64,000 nt of DNA from Natrialba magadii ATCC 43099. GTDB lineage: Archaea > Halobacteriota > Halobacteria > Halobacteriales > Natrialbaceae. Position 1 is the stretch's first letter. Every line of letters begins with the position of its first letter. The position numbers and the translations under genes are program-made. Shown piece by piece: positions 33,705-43,268 of this stretch. The notes under the pieces were generated by a model that saw only the letters and a program-made list of their open reading frames with translations, was not told the origin of the DNA and did not search any database. The stretch is taken from contig NC_013922.1 in NCBI RefSeq assembly GCF_000025625.1, positions 930,001 through 994,000 on the forward strand, read 5' to 3'.

Positions 33705-36671
33705 CTACGTACTCGAGTCGGTTGTGTCTGCGGCCTGCTCCGCAGCCTCGTTCTCGGTGTCGTCCTCAGCGCCGTCTTCGGCGTTGTCTGCAGGTTCTGT
33801 GTCGTCGGGTTCGCCGTCATCGTCGCTACCGTTGTCATCGTCGCTACCGTTGTCACCGTCGCTACCGTTGTCGCCGTCGTCACCGTCATCGTCGCTCCCA
33901 CTCTCATCACCCCCATCACTCTCTTCGTCACCTTCGAGTCCGGACTCGAGTGCACTCGGTTCCGACTCGTTCTCGCCAGCGGGGAGTGCGTGAGGGGCGT
34001 CGTCATCGTCGCTCTCTGCGCGTTCTCCGCCCGCATGGCTCTCCCGACCCTCCTCGAGTGCATCCGATTCGCCAGCATCCGCTGGCAGTGGTTCGGGGCC
34101 GTCTGGGTCGACGTACTCGAGTTCGGTGCCGGGCTGGTTGTCGTCGCTGTCGTCGCTGTCGGTGTCGGTGCTGGTGCTGGTGCTGGTGTCGGTCCGCTCG
34201 TCAGTCCCACCCGTCTCACCGTCACCGAGGTCAACAGCGGCTCCGTCGACATCGGTCGTGAACGCGGCGAGTGACTCCTGGAGCGTCACCGACTGCTCGG
34301 AGAGGTCGTCCGCGTTCTCGCTCACAGTCGAAATTGCAGCCGTTTGCTGCTCGACGGCGGCAGCGACGTCGCTCGCCTCGCTCGCCGTCTCGGTGCTGAT
34401 TTCGGTCACGTCGTCGACCATCGTGACCAGATCCTGCGTCGACGTGGCGATGCCGTCGGTTGCGTCGCTGATCTCCTGGACGCCGTGGTCGGCTTCGGTC
34501 ACCTCGGCTTCGATTTCGTGGAACGTCGTCGCGGACTGCTCGACCGTTTCGGTGCCCGCAACGACGTGTTCGCGCATCGTCTCCATCTCGTCGACCGTCT
34601 CGTCGGTCTGGGACTGGACGGTGTCGATGAGCTGGTCGATCTCTGCGGCGGACTCTTTGGTCTCTTCTGCGAGCTGTTTGACCTCGCTGGCGACGACAGC
34701 GAAGCCGTTTCCGGCACGGCTACTGCCACCGTCGCTCGCGCTCGCGCTCGCGTTGCTGGCGTGTGCCGCCTCGATAGAGGCGTTCAACGCCAGAATATTC
34801 GTCTGGTCGGCGATATCCGTGATGACGTCGATAATCTCGTCGATTTCGGCCATCGACTCGTCGAGGTCGCGAATCGACTCGAGTGTCGCCTCGGTTCGCT
34901 CCTCGATCGCTTCCATCTCGCTGACGAGGTCGCCGGCCGACTCGCGGCCGTCGTTGGCGCGCTCGGCCGCGTGCTGTGACGTTTCCGCGAGGGTGTCGGC
35001 GGTCGCTGCAATCTCCTCGATATTCGCGGAGATTCCCTGCACCTCGCCGGAGATGGTCTCCATGCGCTCGTGTTGCTGGTCCGCGTAGCCCGTAATCTGC
35101 TGGACGGACTCGCTGACCGTCTCGCTCGTGGACTCGAGTTCGGTCGCGCGAGCCTGGACGTCGTCGGTCGCCTCGGAGACATCGCCGGCGAACGTCGAGA
35201 CGGTGTCAACGGTGTGTTCGAGGTCGTCCAGCATCTCGTTGAACGTGGCGGCGATGTCGGCCATCGGCTCGCTCTCGGTGTCCGGATCGAGGCGCTGGGT
35301 CAGGTCGCCGTCAGCGCAGGTTTGCATGACGGCGCAGTATTCGGTCGCGGTCTGTTCGAGCTGCTCGTTCATCTCCTGGGCGTCCTGGCGGGCGCGTTCT
35401 GCGCGCTCTTTTGCCACTTCGGCCTCTTCGCGAGCCTCGTCGGCCTGTTCTCTGGCCTGTTCTGACTCCTCGCGGGCCTGCTCGGCCTGCGTTCGGGCCT
35501 GTTCGGACTCTTCAATCTGGTCGACCAGCGAGATACGCATGTCGTCGATCGAGCCGTAGAGGCCGCCGATTTCGTCGATACGATCGGATTCGACGGCGGT
35601 ATCGTACTCGCCGTTTTCGATCGCTGCTGCCCGGCCAGAGAGATCGCTGAGCGAGCGGGCCGTGTTTCGACCAAGGACGGTGCCAAACACGCCGATGACG
35701 GCGACGCCGACGAACGTGATCAGTAGTCCGAACTGGGTCGCAGTGTTGGCGAAACCGAGCGCGTTCGCTTCCGTCGTATGCACGAGGACGGTCCAGTCGT
35801 CGCTCGTCGTGTAGTAACCGGCAACGTAGCCGTCCGGATCGAAGTTGTACGGCTCGCTCTGGAGTGTTTCGCTCGGTGCTCCATCGACGCGAAGCGAGCC
35901 GCGGTTCTCGAGTTGGGCTGCCTCGAGGACGCCGTTTCGATCCTCGTAGGAGTCGAGGAACGACAGGGTTTCGTCGTCGCCGTCGTTGCCCAGATAGGCG
36001 TCGTCGCTGACGATCTGTCCGTCTTCGTTCAGGATCGTCACGACAGTTCCCGAGTCCGCAGCCGAGACCATCTCGGTCGAGCGCTCGGAGAGATCGAACG
36101 TGAACACGAGTGCCCCATCACCGCCGTCGACGCCGACGTAGTAGGACACGACTGGGTCTGCGTCCGTGGACAGTCCCAGCTGGTCCGGCATCAGGTACGG
36201 CTCCGTCTGCTGCACCAGATTCGTCGAGATGTCCTCATCGAGGTCTGCAGTGGCAGGGAACTCGAGTGCATCCAGATCGTCGGCGTCGGAGCCGATGCCC
36301 GTGATGATATCGCCAGATTCCGTGTCGACGTAGAGCGCGTTCATGCGCTCTTCGGGCATGTCGTAGTAAATCTCCTGGAGATAGTCGTCGACCTGTTCTG
36401 GATCGCCGCTATCGGTGACTGGGGCATCTGCCGTCGCAGCGACGAGGTTGTGATTCTGGGCGAGCCAGTTTTCCATGGCAATGCCTTCCTGGTAGGCTGC
36501 GTCCTGGCGCTCCTCGAGGGCGGTTTCTTCGACGTTCTCGGTGAGCAGCGTCGTCGAAACGAGCCCAAGCCCCCCGATCGTGAGCCCGAGGACGAGGAAG
36601 ACAACACCGAACTTCAATGCGTAACTTCGTCTGATGAACGACGGGATGAGACGCCGTCCCTTCCACACCAT
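33705..36671 (-). CDS. halobacterial transducer (methyl-accepting chemotaxis protein)
   Basis: 988 residues. TM1 at about 21-43, a large extracellular Cache-like sensor domain (about 45-305), TM2 at about 310-335, a HAMP segment, a long Glu/Ala/Arg coiled coil (about 385-435) and a signalling domain (about 470-775). The tip hairpin retains 'NILALNASIEAA' and 'GFAVVASEVKQLAEET', but about 12 extra Ala/Ser/Gly-rich residues lie between them (about 638-657). The C-terminal 200 residues are extremely acidic and repetitive (Asp/Glu/Ser/Gly). It would control CheA and the archaellum motor. The ligand is unknown and no che genes lie nearby. Confidence 0.92.
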   Translation of the reverse strand: MVWKGRRLIPSFIRRSYALKFGVVFLVLGLTIGGLGLVSTTLLTENVEETALEERQDAAYQEGIAMENWLAQNHNLVAATADAPVTDSGDPEQVDDYLQEIYYDMPEERMNALYVDTESGDIITGIGSDADDLDALEFPATADLDEDISTNLVQQTEPYLMPDQLGLSTDADPVVSYYVGVDGGDGALVFTFDLSERSTEMVSAADSGTVVTILNEDGQIVSDDAYLGNDGDDETLSFLDSYEDRNGVLEAAQLENRGSLRVDGAPSETLQSEPYNFDPDGYVAGYYTTSDDWTVLVHTTEANALGFANTATQFGLLITFVGVAVIGVFGTVLGRNTARSLSDLSGRAAAIENGEYDTAVESDRIDEIGGLYGSIDDMRISLVDQIEESEQARTQAEQAREESEQAREQADEAREEAEVAKERAERARQDAQEMNEQLEQTATEYCAVMQTCADGDLTQRLDPDTESEPMADIAATFNEMLDDLEHTVDTVSTFAGDVSEATDDVQARATELESTSETVSESVQQITGYADQQHERMETISGEVQGISANIEEIAATADTLAETSQHAAERANDGRESAGDLVSEMEAIEERTEATLESIRDLDESMAEIDEIIDVITDIADQTNILALNASIEAAHASNASASASDGGSSRAGNGFAVVASEVKQLAEETKESAAEIDQLIDTVQSQTDETVDEMETMREHVVAGTETVEQSATTFHEIEAEVTEADHGVQEISDATDGIATSTQDLVTMVDDVTEISTETASEASDVAAAVEQQTAAISTVSENADDLSEQSVTLQESLAAFTTDVDGAAVDLGDGETGGTDERTDTSTSTSTDTDSDDSDDNQPGTELEYVDPDGPEPLPADAGESDALEEGRESHAGGERAESDDDDAPHALPAGENESEPSALESGLEGDEESDGGDESGSDDDGDDGDNGSDGDNGSDDDNGSDDDGEPDDTEPADNAEDGAEDDTENEAAEQAADTTDSST
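34731..34757. repeat. GCTCGC hexamer repeat in the transducer tip
   Basis: At least four GCTCGC units, in frame, encode the Ala-Ser run within the tip insertion. Confidence 0.85.
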
Positions 36672-36855
36672 AGGTGCTAACGCCCAGCACCACTCTTAGT
36701 TCTTATCGCCACACAGGACATACCAGCCATAGTATAACTACCAGTACACATGCCTCAACCAGTATACGTTCTGTAAAATTCTGGTACGCTGTGGTGGTGT
36801 TGCAGTCGCCGATGGCAGTCAGACGTTTTTAGGTGCTGGTCCGCCATCTGCTCGT

Positions 36856-37527
36856 ATGTCCACGCCACCGCTGGTTCTCGATATCGACGGGACGTTGACT
36901 CGGCCTGACGGCTGGGGCATTGACTCGCGGGTGTTCGATCCGCTTCGCGAGTGGGACGCGCCGGTCGTGCTCGCCACCGGGAAGGCCTTTCCCTATCCGA
37001 TCGCGCTCTGTCACTTCATCGGCGTTCCAGAACTTGTCGTTGCCGAAAACGGTGGTATCGTCTACACCGGCGATGCGGTACACGTCACGGCCGACGCCGA
37101 CGCTGCACGAACGGTCGTCGCGGAGTACCGCGCCGCCGGCTACGACCTCGGCTGGGGTGACGACGATACCGTCAATCGCTGGCGCGAGACGGAGGTCGCT
37201 GTCAGTCGCGACCAGCCCGTCGAACTCTTGCGCGAACTCGCCACCGCGGCGGGACTCGAGGTGATCGATACCGGGTACGCCTACCACGTGAAGGATGCCG
37301 ATCAGAACAAGGGCGACGGTGTCAGGACGATCGCAGACCACGTCGGGTTCGACCTCGCGGATTGCGTCGCGATCGGCGACTCGATCAACGACGTTTCGAC
37401 GTTCGAAGTCGTCGGTCGGAGCTTCGCTGTTGCAAATGCCGACGACGCGGCACGAGTGGCAGCCGACGAGGTGCTCGCAGAGGCACACGCAGATGGGACG
37501 CTCACGGTGCTCGATCGAGTTCGGTAA
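36856..37527 (+). CDS. pgp: phosphoglycolate phosphatase (archaeal HAD type)
   Basis: 223 residues. HAD superfamily hydrolase with the nucleophile motif 'LDIDGTLTRPDGWG', motif II 'VLATGKAFP', the cap region, and motif III/IV 'NKGDGVRTIADHVG...CVAIGDSINDVSTF'. Length and 'VAENGGIVYTG' match the archaeal phosphoglycolate phosphatase group (Thermoplasma TA0175 type). It would dephosphorylate 2-phosphoglycolate; other small phosphate substrates are possible. It starts at the ATG at 36856, where the catalytic motif follows at once. Confidence 0.88.
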   Translation: MSTPPLVLDIDGTLTRPDGWGIDSRVFDPLREWDAPVVLATGKAFPYPIALCHFIGVPELVVAENGGIVYTGDAVHVTADADAARTVVAEYRAAGYDLGWGDDDTVNRWRETEVAVSRDQPVELLRELATAAGLEVIDTGYAYHVKDADQNKGDGVRTIADHVGFDLADCVAIGDSINDVSTFEVVGRSFAVANADDAARVAADEVLAEAHADGTLTVLDRVR

Positions 37528-37631
37528 GTGCGCGTTCGAGCGGGGTCGATGAGAGGCTCTGTGGGGGAGGCGTGTCAGCAGCGGCCGACGCCACGCAGAA
37601 CGCTTTTGCGTATCCCGGCGAAGGTCCACGT

Positions 37632-37958
37632 ATGGATGCAGTCGACGCGGCGATCGTGCTGTTCGGCGTCGCCGGGACGGTGCTGATATACGTCTATATC
37701 GGTCGCGATGCGACCCGAAACGACGTTTCGCGGTCGCAACTCTGGGCTGCAATCGCTGCAGTTCCGTTCCTGCTCGGGGTCGGCCTCTACCTGTTCGCAT
37801 CAGTCCCAACGACAGGCGTCATTATGACGGCGAACACCGGGCTCGTCCTGTACACGTTCGAACGCGAAATTGCGAACGAGGACGAGGAGCCGGCCGAGCC
37901 GGGTGAGTTGCCGCCCGGTCCGAACGTCGGCAGTAGCTCCGAGGAACACACGGAGTAA
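37632..37958 (+). CDS. small membrane protein, unknown function
   Basis: 108 residues with three hydrophobic helices ('AIVLFGVAGTVLIYVYI', 'LWAAIAAVPFLLGVGLYLF', 'GVIMTANTGLVLYTF') and an acidic Glu/Pro tail. No family recognised. The ATG at 37632 is preferred; the frame is open to 37362, but that part is Arg-rich and overlaps the phosphatase gene. It may be transcribed with the phosphatase gene upstream. Confidence 0.7.
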   Translation: MDAVDAAIVLFGVAGTVLIYVYIGRDATRNDVSRSQLWAAIAAVPFLLGVGLYLFASVPTTGVIMTANTGLVLYTFEREIANEDEEPAEPGELPPGPNVGSSSEEHTE

Positions 37959-38039
37959 TCCTCTGTATCACTGTGCCTCTGTTAATACAGCGCGCGACAC
38001 CACACGTCTTTTAGTGGTTCCTGTCCAAGCGAGAGCAAC

Positions 38040-39092
38040 ATGAGCGATTCCGCCGACGCAGGCGTCGACGTCGAGGTGGGGGGCGACGCCGATGCCGATT
38101 CAGGGACAGACGACGGTAACCGCGACGGTGGACCGGCACAGGTCTCGAGTCCGAACTATCACAGCGAGAACCACACTGCCGCCCAGACCTGCGGCTGGAC
38201 GGCCAACGCCCTGCGCGGCGAGGGCCGGTGTTACAAGAACATCTACTACGGCATCGAGTCCCACCGCTGCATCCAGATGACGCCGGTCGTGAAATGCAAC
38301 GAGCGCTGTGTCTTCTGCTGGCGTGACCACCAGGGCCACGCCTACGAGATGGACGACGTCGAGTGGGACGACCCCGAGGCCGTCGTCGACGCCTCGATCA
38401 AACTGCAGAAGAAGCTCCTGTCAGGCTTTGGCGGGAACGACGAGGTCCCACGGGAGGTTTTCGACGAGGCGATGGAACCCCGCCACGTCGCCATCTCCCT
38501 CGACGGCGAACCGACGCTGTATCCCTACCTGCCGGAACTACTCGCGGCGTTCCACGACCGGGACATCACCACGTTCCTCGTCTCGAACGGCACTCGCCCC
38601 GAGGTGCTTCGGGAGTGTGACCCCACCCAACTGTACGTCAGCGTCGACGCCCCCGAACGTCACACCTTCGATCAGGTCGTCAAGGCCGTCGAAGACGACG
38701 CCTGGGACCGCCTCCTCGAGACGATGGACGTCCTGCGGCAGAAAGAGGAAACCCGGACGGTCTTGCGGACGACGCTGGTCAAAGGCGAGAACATGCACCA
38801 CCCCGACTGGTACGCCGGCTTCTACCAGCAGGCCGACCCCGACTTCATCGAACTCAAAGCGTACATGCACGTCGGCCACTCCCAGGGACGACTCGACCGG
38901 TCGTCGATGCCCGACCACGAGGAAGTCGTCGAGTTCGCCGAATCTGTTGCCGAGTACATGCCCGAGTTCACCGAGTGCAAGGGCGTCCCTTCCTCTCGCG
39001 TCGCACTCCTTTCGAAGACGAGCGATACGTGGGTCCCGAAACTGAAGAAGGGCAGCGAGTTCTGGGCGCGCGATCCGATAACTGGTGACTGA
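38040..39092 (+). CDS. taw1: tRNA 4-demethylwyosine synthase Taw1 (TYW1)
   Basis: 350 residues. Radical SAM enzyme that condenses N1-methylguanine-37 of tRNA-Phe with pyruvate to form the tricyclic wyosine base. Seen: the radical SAM cluster motif CNERCVFC (Cys86, Cys90, Cys93) and three more Cys at 51, 64 and 77 spaced 13 and 13 apart, as in the second 4Fe-4S cluster of Taw1. 'FLVSNGTRPEVL' and 'YVSVDAPERHTFDQVV' are core barrel motifs. The first 35 residues are an acidic low-complexity extension. The ATG at 38040 is the only reasonable start. Confidence 0.94.
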   Translation: MSDSADAGVDVEVGGDADADSGTDDGNRDGGPAQVSSPNYHSENHTAAQTCGWTANALRGEGRCYKNIYYGIESHRCIQMTPVVKCNERCVFCWRDHQGHAYEMDDVEWDDPEAVVDASIKLQKKLLSGFGGNDEVPREVFDEAMEPRHVAISLDGEPTLYPYLPELLAAFHDRDITTFLVSNGTRPEVLRECDPTQLYVSVDAPERHTFDQVVKAVEDDAWDRLLETMDVLRQKEETRTVLRTTLVKGENMHHPDWYAGFYQQADPDFIELKAYMHVGHSQGRLDRSSMPDHEEVVEFAESVAEYMPEFTECKGVPSSRVALLSKTSDTWVPKLKKGSEFWARDPITGD

Positions 39093-39190
39093 AGCGGTAG
39101 TCGTCGATAAACACTCGACAACGCCATAACAGTTCTGTGATGCGTACCACATTCGGTACGCTTTTGACTGGTGCTGACAAAGCCCCGTCT

Positions 39191-39898
39191 ATGTCAACGA
39201 CAGCGGAATCTGCCGTCGGCCACGACGAACTTGCCGTCCTGAAGCTTCTCGCACTCGAGGGCGGACTCGCGGGCGACGTCAAAATCTCCTGTTCTCACCT
39301 CGCGGATCGCCTCGACGCCTCCAATCAGACCGCCTCCCGACGCCTTCAGCGCCTCGAAAGCGCAGCCCTCCTCGAGCGTGATACGGTCAGCGACGGTCAG
39401 TGGGTCGCCATCACCGACGACGGCGAGCGCGCACTCCACGCCGAGTACGAGGACTACCGTCGCATCTTCGAGGCAGACTCGGAAGTCGAACTCCAGGGGA
39501 CCGTCACCAGCGGCATGGGCGAGGGTCGCCACTACATCTCGCTGTCCGGCTACCAGCGCCAGTTCGAAGACCGCCTCGGCTACGAGCCGTTCCCCGGGAC
39601 GCTCAACGTCGACCTTCGAGCCGAGAGCGTTCGGCGTCGGAGTGCCGTCTCCTCGCTCGACCCCGTCCCGATCGACGGCTGGGAGGACGACGACCGTACC
39701 TACGGACCTGCGGTCTGTTACGCCGCAACGATCGAGACCGCCGACGGGCAGACCTACGAAAACGCTCACACCATCGCCCCGGAACGAACCCATCACGACG
39801 AGGACCAACTCGAGATCATCGCCCCCGAGAAGCTGCGGGACGAACTCGAGTTAGCCGACGATGACCACGTCACGATTTCGGTGGGTGATCGCGAATGA
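39191..39898 (+). CDS. ribK: CTP-dependent riboflavin kinase with N-terminal winged helix
   Basis: 235 residues. The N-terminal winged helix (about 10-80: '[25 protein letters not shown]') precedes a DUF120 kinase domain ('[16 protein letters not shown]', '[12 protein letters not shown]', '[13 protein letters not shown]'), the archaeal riboflavin kinase that uses CTP instead of ATP to make FMN. The ATG at 39191 is preferred over 39137, which adds 18 residues with no clear role. It overlaps ribB by 4 nt (ATGA), so synthesis and phosphorylation of riboflavin are coupled. The winged helix may let it act as a flavin-responsive repressor. Confidence 0.93.
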   Translation: MSTTAESAVGHDELAVLKLLALEGGLAGDVKISCSHLADRLDASNQTASRRLQRLESAALLERDTVSDGQWVAITDDGERALHAEYEDYRRIFEADSEVELQGTVTSGMGEGRHYISLSGYQRQFEDRLGYEPFPGTLNVDLRAESVRRRSAVSSLDPVPIDGWEDDDRTYGPAVCYAATIETADGQTYENAHTIAPERTHHDEDQLEIIAPEKLRDELELADDDHVTISVGDRE

Positions 39899-40626
39899 CG
39901 GGTCAGCACGCGGGGACAACGCCGAGCGAGACGAGCGGTTCGGGTGATTCGAACGCGAGTCTTGACACCGCCGGCAGGGAGGACGCCTCGGTGGACGACG
40001 CGCTGACGGCGTTGCAGGCCGGTGAGCCGATTCTCGTCCACGACGCGGCAGATCGGGAGGGCGAGACCGACCTCATCTATCACGCCGATGCCGTCACCCC
40101 CGACGCGGTTGCTCGACTCCGAAACGACGCTGGCGGGCTGGTCTGTGTCGCACTCGGCCACGAGACGGCAGAGGCGTTCGATCTGCCGTTCTACGGCGAG
40201 GAGGTCGATCATCCCGCGACCGCAGACCACCAGCTCGGCTACGACGAGCGCTCATCGTTTTCGCTGACGGTCAACCACCGGGACACCTACACTGGGATCA
40301 CGGACAACGACCGTTCGACGACGATTCAGGCACTCGGCGAGGCTGCGGCCGATCCTAACGCGGCTGCGTTCGCCGAGGAGTTCCGTGTTCCAGGCCACGT
40401 CCACCTGTTGAAGGGTGCACCGGACCTGCTGGCACAGCGTAAAGGACACACGGAACTCGGCCTCGCGCTCGCCGAGGCGGCTGCCCTTTCGCCCGCCGTC
40501 GTCGTCTGTGAGATGCTAGACGACGAAACGGGTGAGGCACTCTCACCGGCAGATGCGCGTGCGTACGCCGCGGATAACGAGTTCCTGTATCTGGAGGGAC
40601 GGACGGTTATCGACCGACTCGCCTGA
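39895..40626 (+). CDS. ribB: 3,4-dihydroxy-2-butanone-4-phosphate synthase
   Basis: 243 residues. Makes the four-carbon precursor of riboflavin from ribulose-5-phosphate. Seen: '[21 protein letters not shown]' (acidic metal-binding loop), '[14 protein letters not shown]' and '[13 protein letters not shown]' with the conserved His, then '[13 protein letters not shown]'. The first 38 residues are a Ser/Gly/Thr low-complexity extension. It is translationally coupled to ribK by the ATGA overlap. Confidence 0.94.
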   Translation: MTGQHAGTTPSETSGSGDSNASLDTAGREDASVDDALTALQAGEPILVHDAADREGETDLIYHADAVTPDAVARLRNDAGGLVCVALGHETAEAFDLPFYGEEVDHPATADHQLGYDERSSFSLTVNHRDTYTGITDNDRSTTIQALGEAAADPNAAAFAEEFRVPGHVHLLKGAPDLLAQRKGHTELGLALAEAAALSPAVVVCEMLDDETGEALSPADARAYAADNEFLYLEGRTVIDRLA

Positions 40627-40657
40627 GAATCGCCTCACGACGAATCTGGGAATTGTA

Positions 40658-40987
40658 TTACTCCGCTGGCACTACTGTTCCGCTGCGATAGACGGCATAC
40701 AGGACGAGGACAGCGATCGCGAAGTCGCTGCTGTGCTCGACGAGGTGATGAATCGTCATCGGGACGAGACCAAACACAGTCCCGAGTCCGACCAGCGACC
40801 GCGCGACGAGCAACCCGAGGACGATCGTGATCAACAGATATCGGGTCGTCCGACGTCGCGAGTAGGCTACAATCGCCGCACCAAAGAGGATCGTCGTGCC
40901 GGCGACCGCGAGACAGATCACTGCCAGTAAGACGGGTGCAAGTTCGGGTGCAAGCCACTCGGCCTCGAACGGGTTCGTATGGTTCAT
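40658..40987 (-). CDS. small membrane protein (DUF7471-like)
   Basis: 109 residues with three hydrophobic helices ('LAPVLLAVICLAVAGTTILFGAAIVAY', 'YLLITIVLGLLVARSLVGLGTVFG', 'FAIAVLVLYAVYRSG') and two histidines in 'MTIHHLVEHSSDF' that could bind a metal. The arrangement recalls small haloarchaeal membrane proteins that often sit next to a winged-helix regulator. The function is unknown. It is divergent from the double winged-helix regulator gene with about 320 bp between and may be controlled by it. Confidence 0.7.
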   Translation of the reverse strand: MNHTNPFEAEWLAPELAPVLLAVICLAVAGTTILFGAAIVAYSRRRTTRYLLITIVLGLLVARSLVGLGTVFGLVPMTIHHLVEHSSDFAIAVLVLYAVYRSGTVVPAE

Positions 40988-41071
40988 CGACGCGAAGCTA
41001 CGTGGGATGGTCTGGAACGAAACGACGTATGTGCTTCGGTCATCTCTTTTCCAGTGTGGATCGGGACACAG

Positions 41072-41104
41072 CCAGGCAATACAGCCAACCAGGCAATACA
41101 GCCA
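41072..41104. repeat. 16-bp direct repeat
   Basis: CCAGGCAATACAGCCA occurs at 41072-41087 and again at 41089-41104, a period of 17 bp. Two adjacent copies on the same DNA face could be regulator half-sites or a young tandem duplication. Confidence 0.85.
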
Positions 41105-41139
41105 CTACACTCACCACTACGACACTCACAATTTCCATA

Positions 41140-41158
41140 GTTCCCGACAACCGGGAAC
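41140..41158. promoter_or_regulatory. perfect palindrome, candidate operator
   Basis: GTTCCCG, a 5-nt spacer ACAAC, then CGGGAAC: 7-bp perfect inverted halves, centred about 150 bp upstream of both divergent genes. It suits binding by a dimeric regulator such as the winged-helix protein encoded next to it. Confidence 0.5.
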
Positions 41159-41307
41159 GAGCAAAACGGGTTATGGTGGTCGCGCCCATAGACGATGCTA
41201 CCTGTCTCGAGTTGACTCGATTCGCCTTCAGCCGATCCCTCCAATGCGTTCCCGTCCACGCATTCGCCGCTATCCACCCTCCGACACACCACTCAACCGC
41301 ACACACT

Positions 41308-41832
41308 ATGACCACAACCCGACGCCAGATCCGAACGCACGTGCAGGACAACGCCGGAATCCATTTCAACGAACTCGTCCGCGAGTCTGAGTTCGCACCA
41401 GGACAGGTCCAGTACCACATCCGCCGCCTGCTCGCTGCAGACGAACTCGTCCGCAGCGAGTTCTACGGTCGAACCCACTACTATCCTCCCGAGTACGACG
41501 AGTGGGAGCGCGCCACTCTCGCACTCTTTCGGCGTGAAACTGCCCGGGACATCGTTGTCCACCTCATCGAACACGAACCCGCAACTCCCGCGGCCGTCGC
41601 CGACACGCTCGGCATTGCACGGAGTACACTCGAGTACCATCTCGACCGACTCGTCGAACAGGGTGTCGTCGAGAAGACCTACGACGAGCGCAATCGCGTG
41701 ACGCTTCGGCTGGCGAACGCCGAGGGGACCGGCCGGTTACTATCGACAGTCGAGCCGACGGTGCCAGACCGACTGGTCGACCGGTTTACGCGGCTGGTGG
41801 ATGGATTGCTCGACGAACCAGCGAACGGATAA
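41308..41832 (+). CDS. transcription regulator with two winged-helix domains
   Basis: 174 residues. Two winged helices: residues about 3-60 ('GIHFNELVRESEFAPGQVQYHIRRLLAADEL') and 70-130 ('ATPAAVADTLGIARSTLEYHLDRLVEQGVVEK'), of the ArsR/MarR-like haloarchaeal type. The ATG at 41308 is chosen; the frame stays open to 40936, but that extension has no family look. It is divergent from the small membrane protein gene and precedes the lipoprotein/CopCD genes on the same strand. Confidence 0.82.
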   Translation: MTTTRRQIRTHVQDNAGIHFNELVRESEFAPGQVQYHIRRLLAADELVRSEFYGRTHYYPPEYDEWERATLALFRRETARDIVVHLIEHEPATPAAVADTLGIARSTLEYHLDRLVEQGVVEKTYDERNRVTLRLANAEGTGRLLSTVEPTVPDRLVDRFTRLVDGLLDEPANG

Positions 41833-42008
41833 CACGCTGCGTTACTCGCCGGTTGGTGCCTGGCATGGTCAGTCAAAGTCACTGCTCGCAGTCGTCGTCT
41901 CAGCGGCGGGCGTTCTCACGGTTGTGCTTCTCTGGCAGTCGAGAGTCGAACCACGCTTTCGACAGCCGTACCAGAACTACAAATAACATTACAGTCGGAG
42001 AGTGGCGT

Positions 42009-43265
42009 ATGGATCCCTCCACAGATCGACGACGATTCGTGCAGGCAATGGGCGGCGGATTTGCGGTTGCACTCGCCGGTTGTTTGAGTGACGACGAGGA
42101 AAACGGTGGGGAGAACGGTGGTGACGGGACTGCCACCGAGAACGGTGACGATGATGGAACCGGTGACGCCGACACCGAGGGCAGCGAGGGCCTCGTCTAC
42201 GCCTTCGCACCGGATCAAATCGCAATCATCGACCCCGAAGAGGGCGAACTCGTCGACGAGATTACTGACGGGATCGACGACGAAGGATGGGGTGACCCGC
42301 GAATTACTGCGGACTACAGCGAGATTTACGTCATTCGAGAGTCGCCGTCGCAGGTGCTCGTCATCGACACCGACACCCGCGAAGTGGTCGACGAAGTCGA
42401 CGTTGGCCCGGGGCCGACGCACATGTATCACCCGAACGACGACGAGATGTGGGTTCACTCGGACGACGAAGGCACGTTCTACGTTATCGACACTGACTCC
42501 CACGAGGTCACGGAGATCATCGAGTCGGGCCGCGAAAACGAGGGCCACGGCAAACTGCTCTACCACGAGGACTTTGGCTCGATGGGGTACGCGACGAACG
42601 TGAACGACCCTGGCGCGCCGGTGATCGACCTCGAAAACTACGAGCGAAGCGATTTCATCGAATTCGACGATGTCGACGATCAGGGCACCCATTACAAGGC
42701 GTACAGCCCCGAAACGGGGCTCGCGTACTTCGAATTCGGGGACGAGACCGTCGTTGTGGACACCGAGGACGACGAAATCGTCGACACACTCGACTTTGCG
42801 GGCGGTATGTACCTCTCGCCCGACGAGCAGGTGCTCGGCTTCCTCGACGGTGACAGTATCCGGTTCATCGACGCGACCAATGAGGACAGCGAAGAACTCG
42901 GCGTCGTCGACGTCGGTGAGGGTCCTGACGCGCTCCGCTATCACGAAGGTGAGGACGGTGCGCTGTACGCGGCGACCGCCCACACTCACACCGACGAGGC
43001 GTCGATTATCGACGTCGACGAACTCGAGGTCGTCGAGACGGTCGACGTCGGCGACATCGTCCGTCCCGAGGGCGCCCACCACTTCCACCGCTCCGGCGTC
43101 GCCGGCGGCGACTACTTCATTACTCCCGCCGACGAGGACGGAATCGTCGCGATCGTGGACATGGAAGCACAAGAGGTCGTCGACCACGTCGAGGTGGCGG
43201 AGGGTGTCGACACGGTCCAGTACGTCGGGGACTCGGGCGTCGGCTACTCCAGTCGACTCCGCTAA
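42009..43265 (+). CDS. Tat-exported lipoprotein with beta-propeller
   Basis: 418 residues. The N-terminus has a twin-arginine 'DRRRFVQAMGGGFAVALAGC' signal with a lipobox (Cys25), then an Asp/Glu/Gly-rich spacer (about 27-60). The rest is a series of about seven YVTN/YncE-like blades ('IIDPEEGELVDEI', 'VIDTDTREVVDEV', 'VIDTDSHEVTEII' and so on). Histidine clusters ('AHTHTDEAS', 'EGAHHFHRSG') could bind metal. The fold and a copper-resistance gene 3 nt downstream suggest a surface metal-binding protein like the zinc chaperone AztD, but that is an inference. The ATG at 42009 is chosen because it gives the intact Tat signal. Confidence 0.82.
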   Translation: MDPSTDRRRFVQAMGGGFAVALAGCLSDDEENGGENGGDGTATENGDDDGTGDADTEGSEGLVYAFAPDQIAIIDPEEGELVDEITDGIDDEGWGDPRITADYSEIYVIRESPSQVLVIDTDTREVVDEVDVGPGPTHMYHPNDDEMWVHSDDEGTFYVIDTDSHEVTEIIESGRENEGHGKLLYHEDFGSMGYATNVNDPGAPVIDLENYERSDFIEFDDVDDQGTHYKAYSPETGLAYFEFGDETVVVDTEDDEIVDTLDFAGGMYLSPDEQVLGFLDGDSIRFIDATNEDSEELGVVDVGEGPDALRYHEGEDGALYAATAHTHTDEASIIDVDELEVVETVDVGDIVRPEGAHHFHRSGVAGGDYFITPADEDGIVAIVDMEAQEVVDHVEVAEGVDTVQYVGDSGVGYSSRLR

Positions 43266-43268
43266 CCA

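Larger units (their letters stand above)
40988..41307. other. 320-bp divergent regulatory region
   Basis: No gene seen. It contains a 16-bp direct repeat (41072-41104) and a 19-bp palindrome (41140-41158), each listed separately. The open frame upstream of the regulator continues through here, but its codons look random. Confidence 0.6.

Noticed and set aside
41853-42008. N-terminal extension of the lipoprotein
   Set aside because: The Tat motif and lipobox start at the ATG at 42009; an extension would bury the signal peptide.
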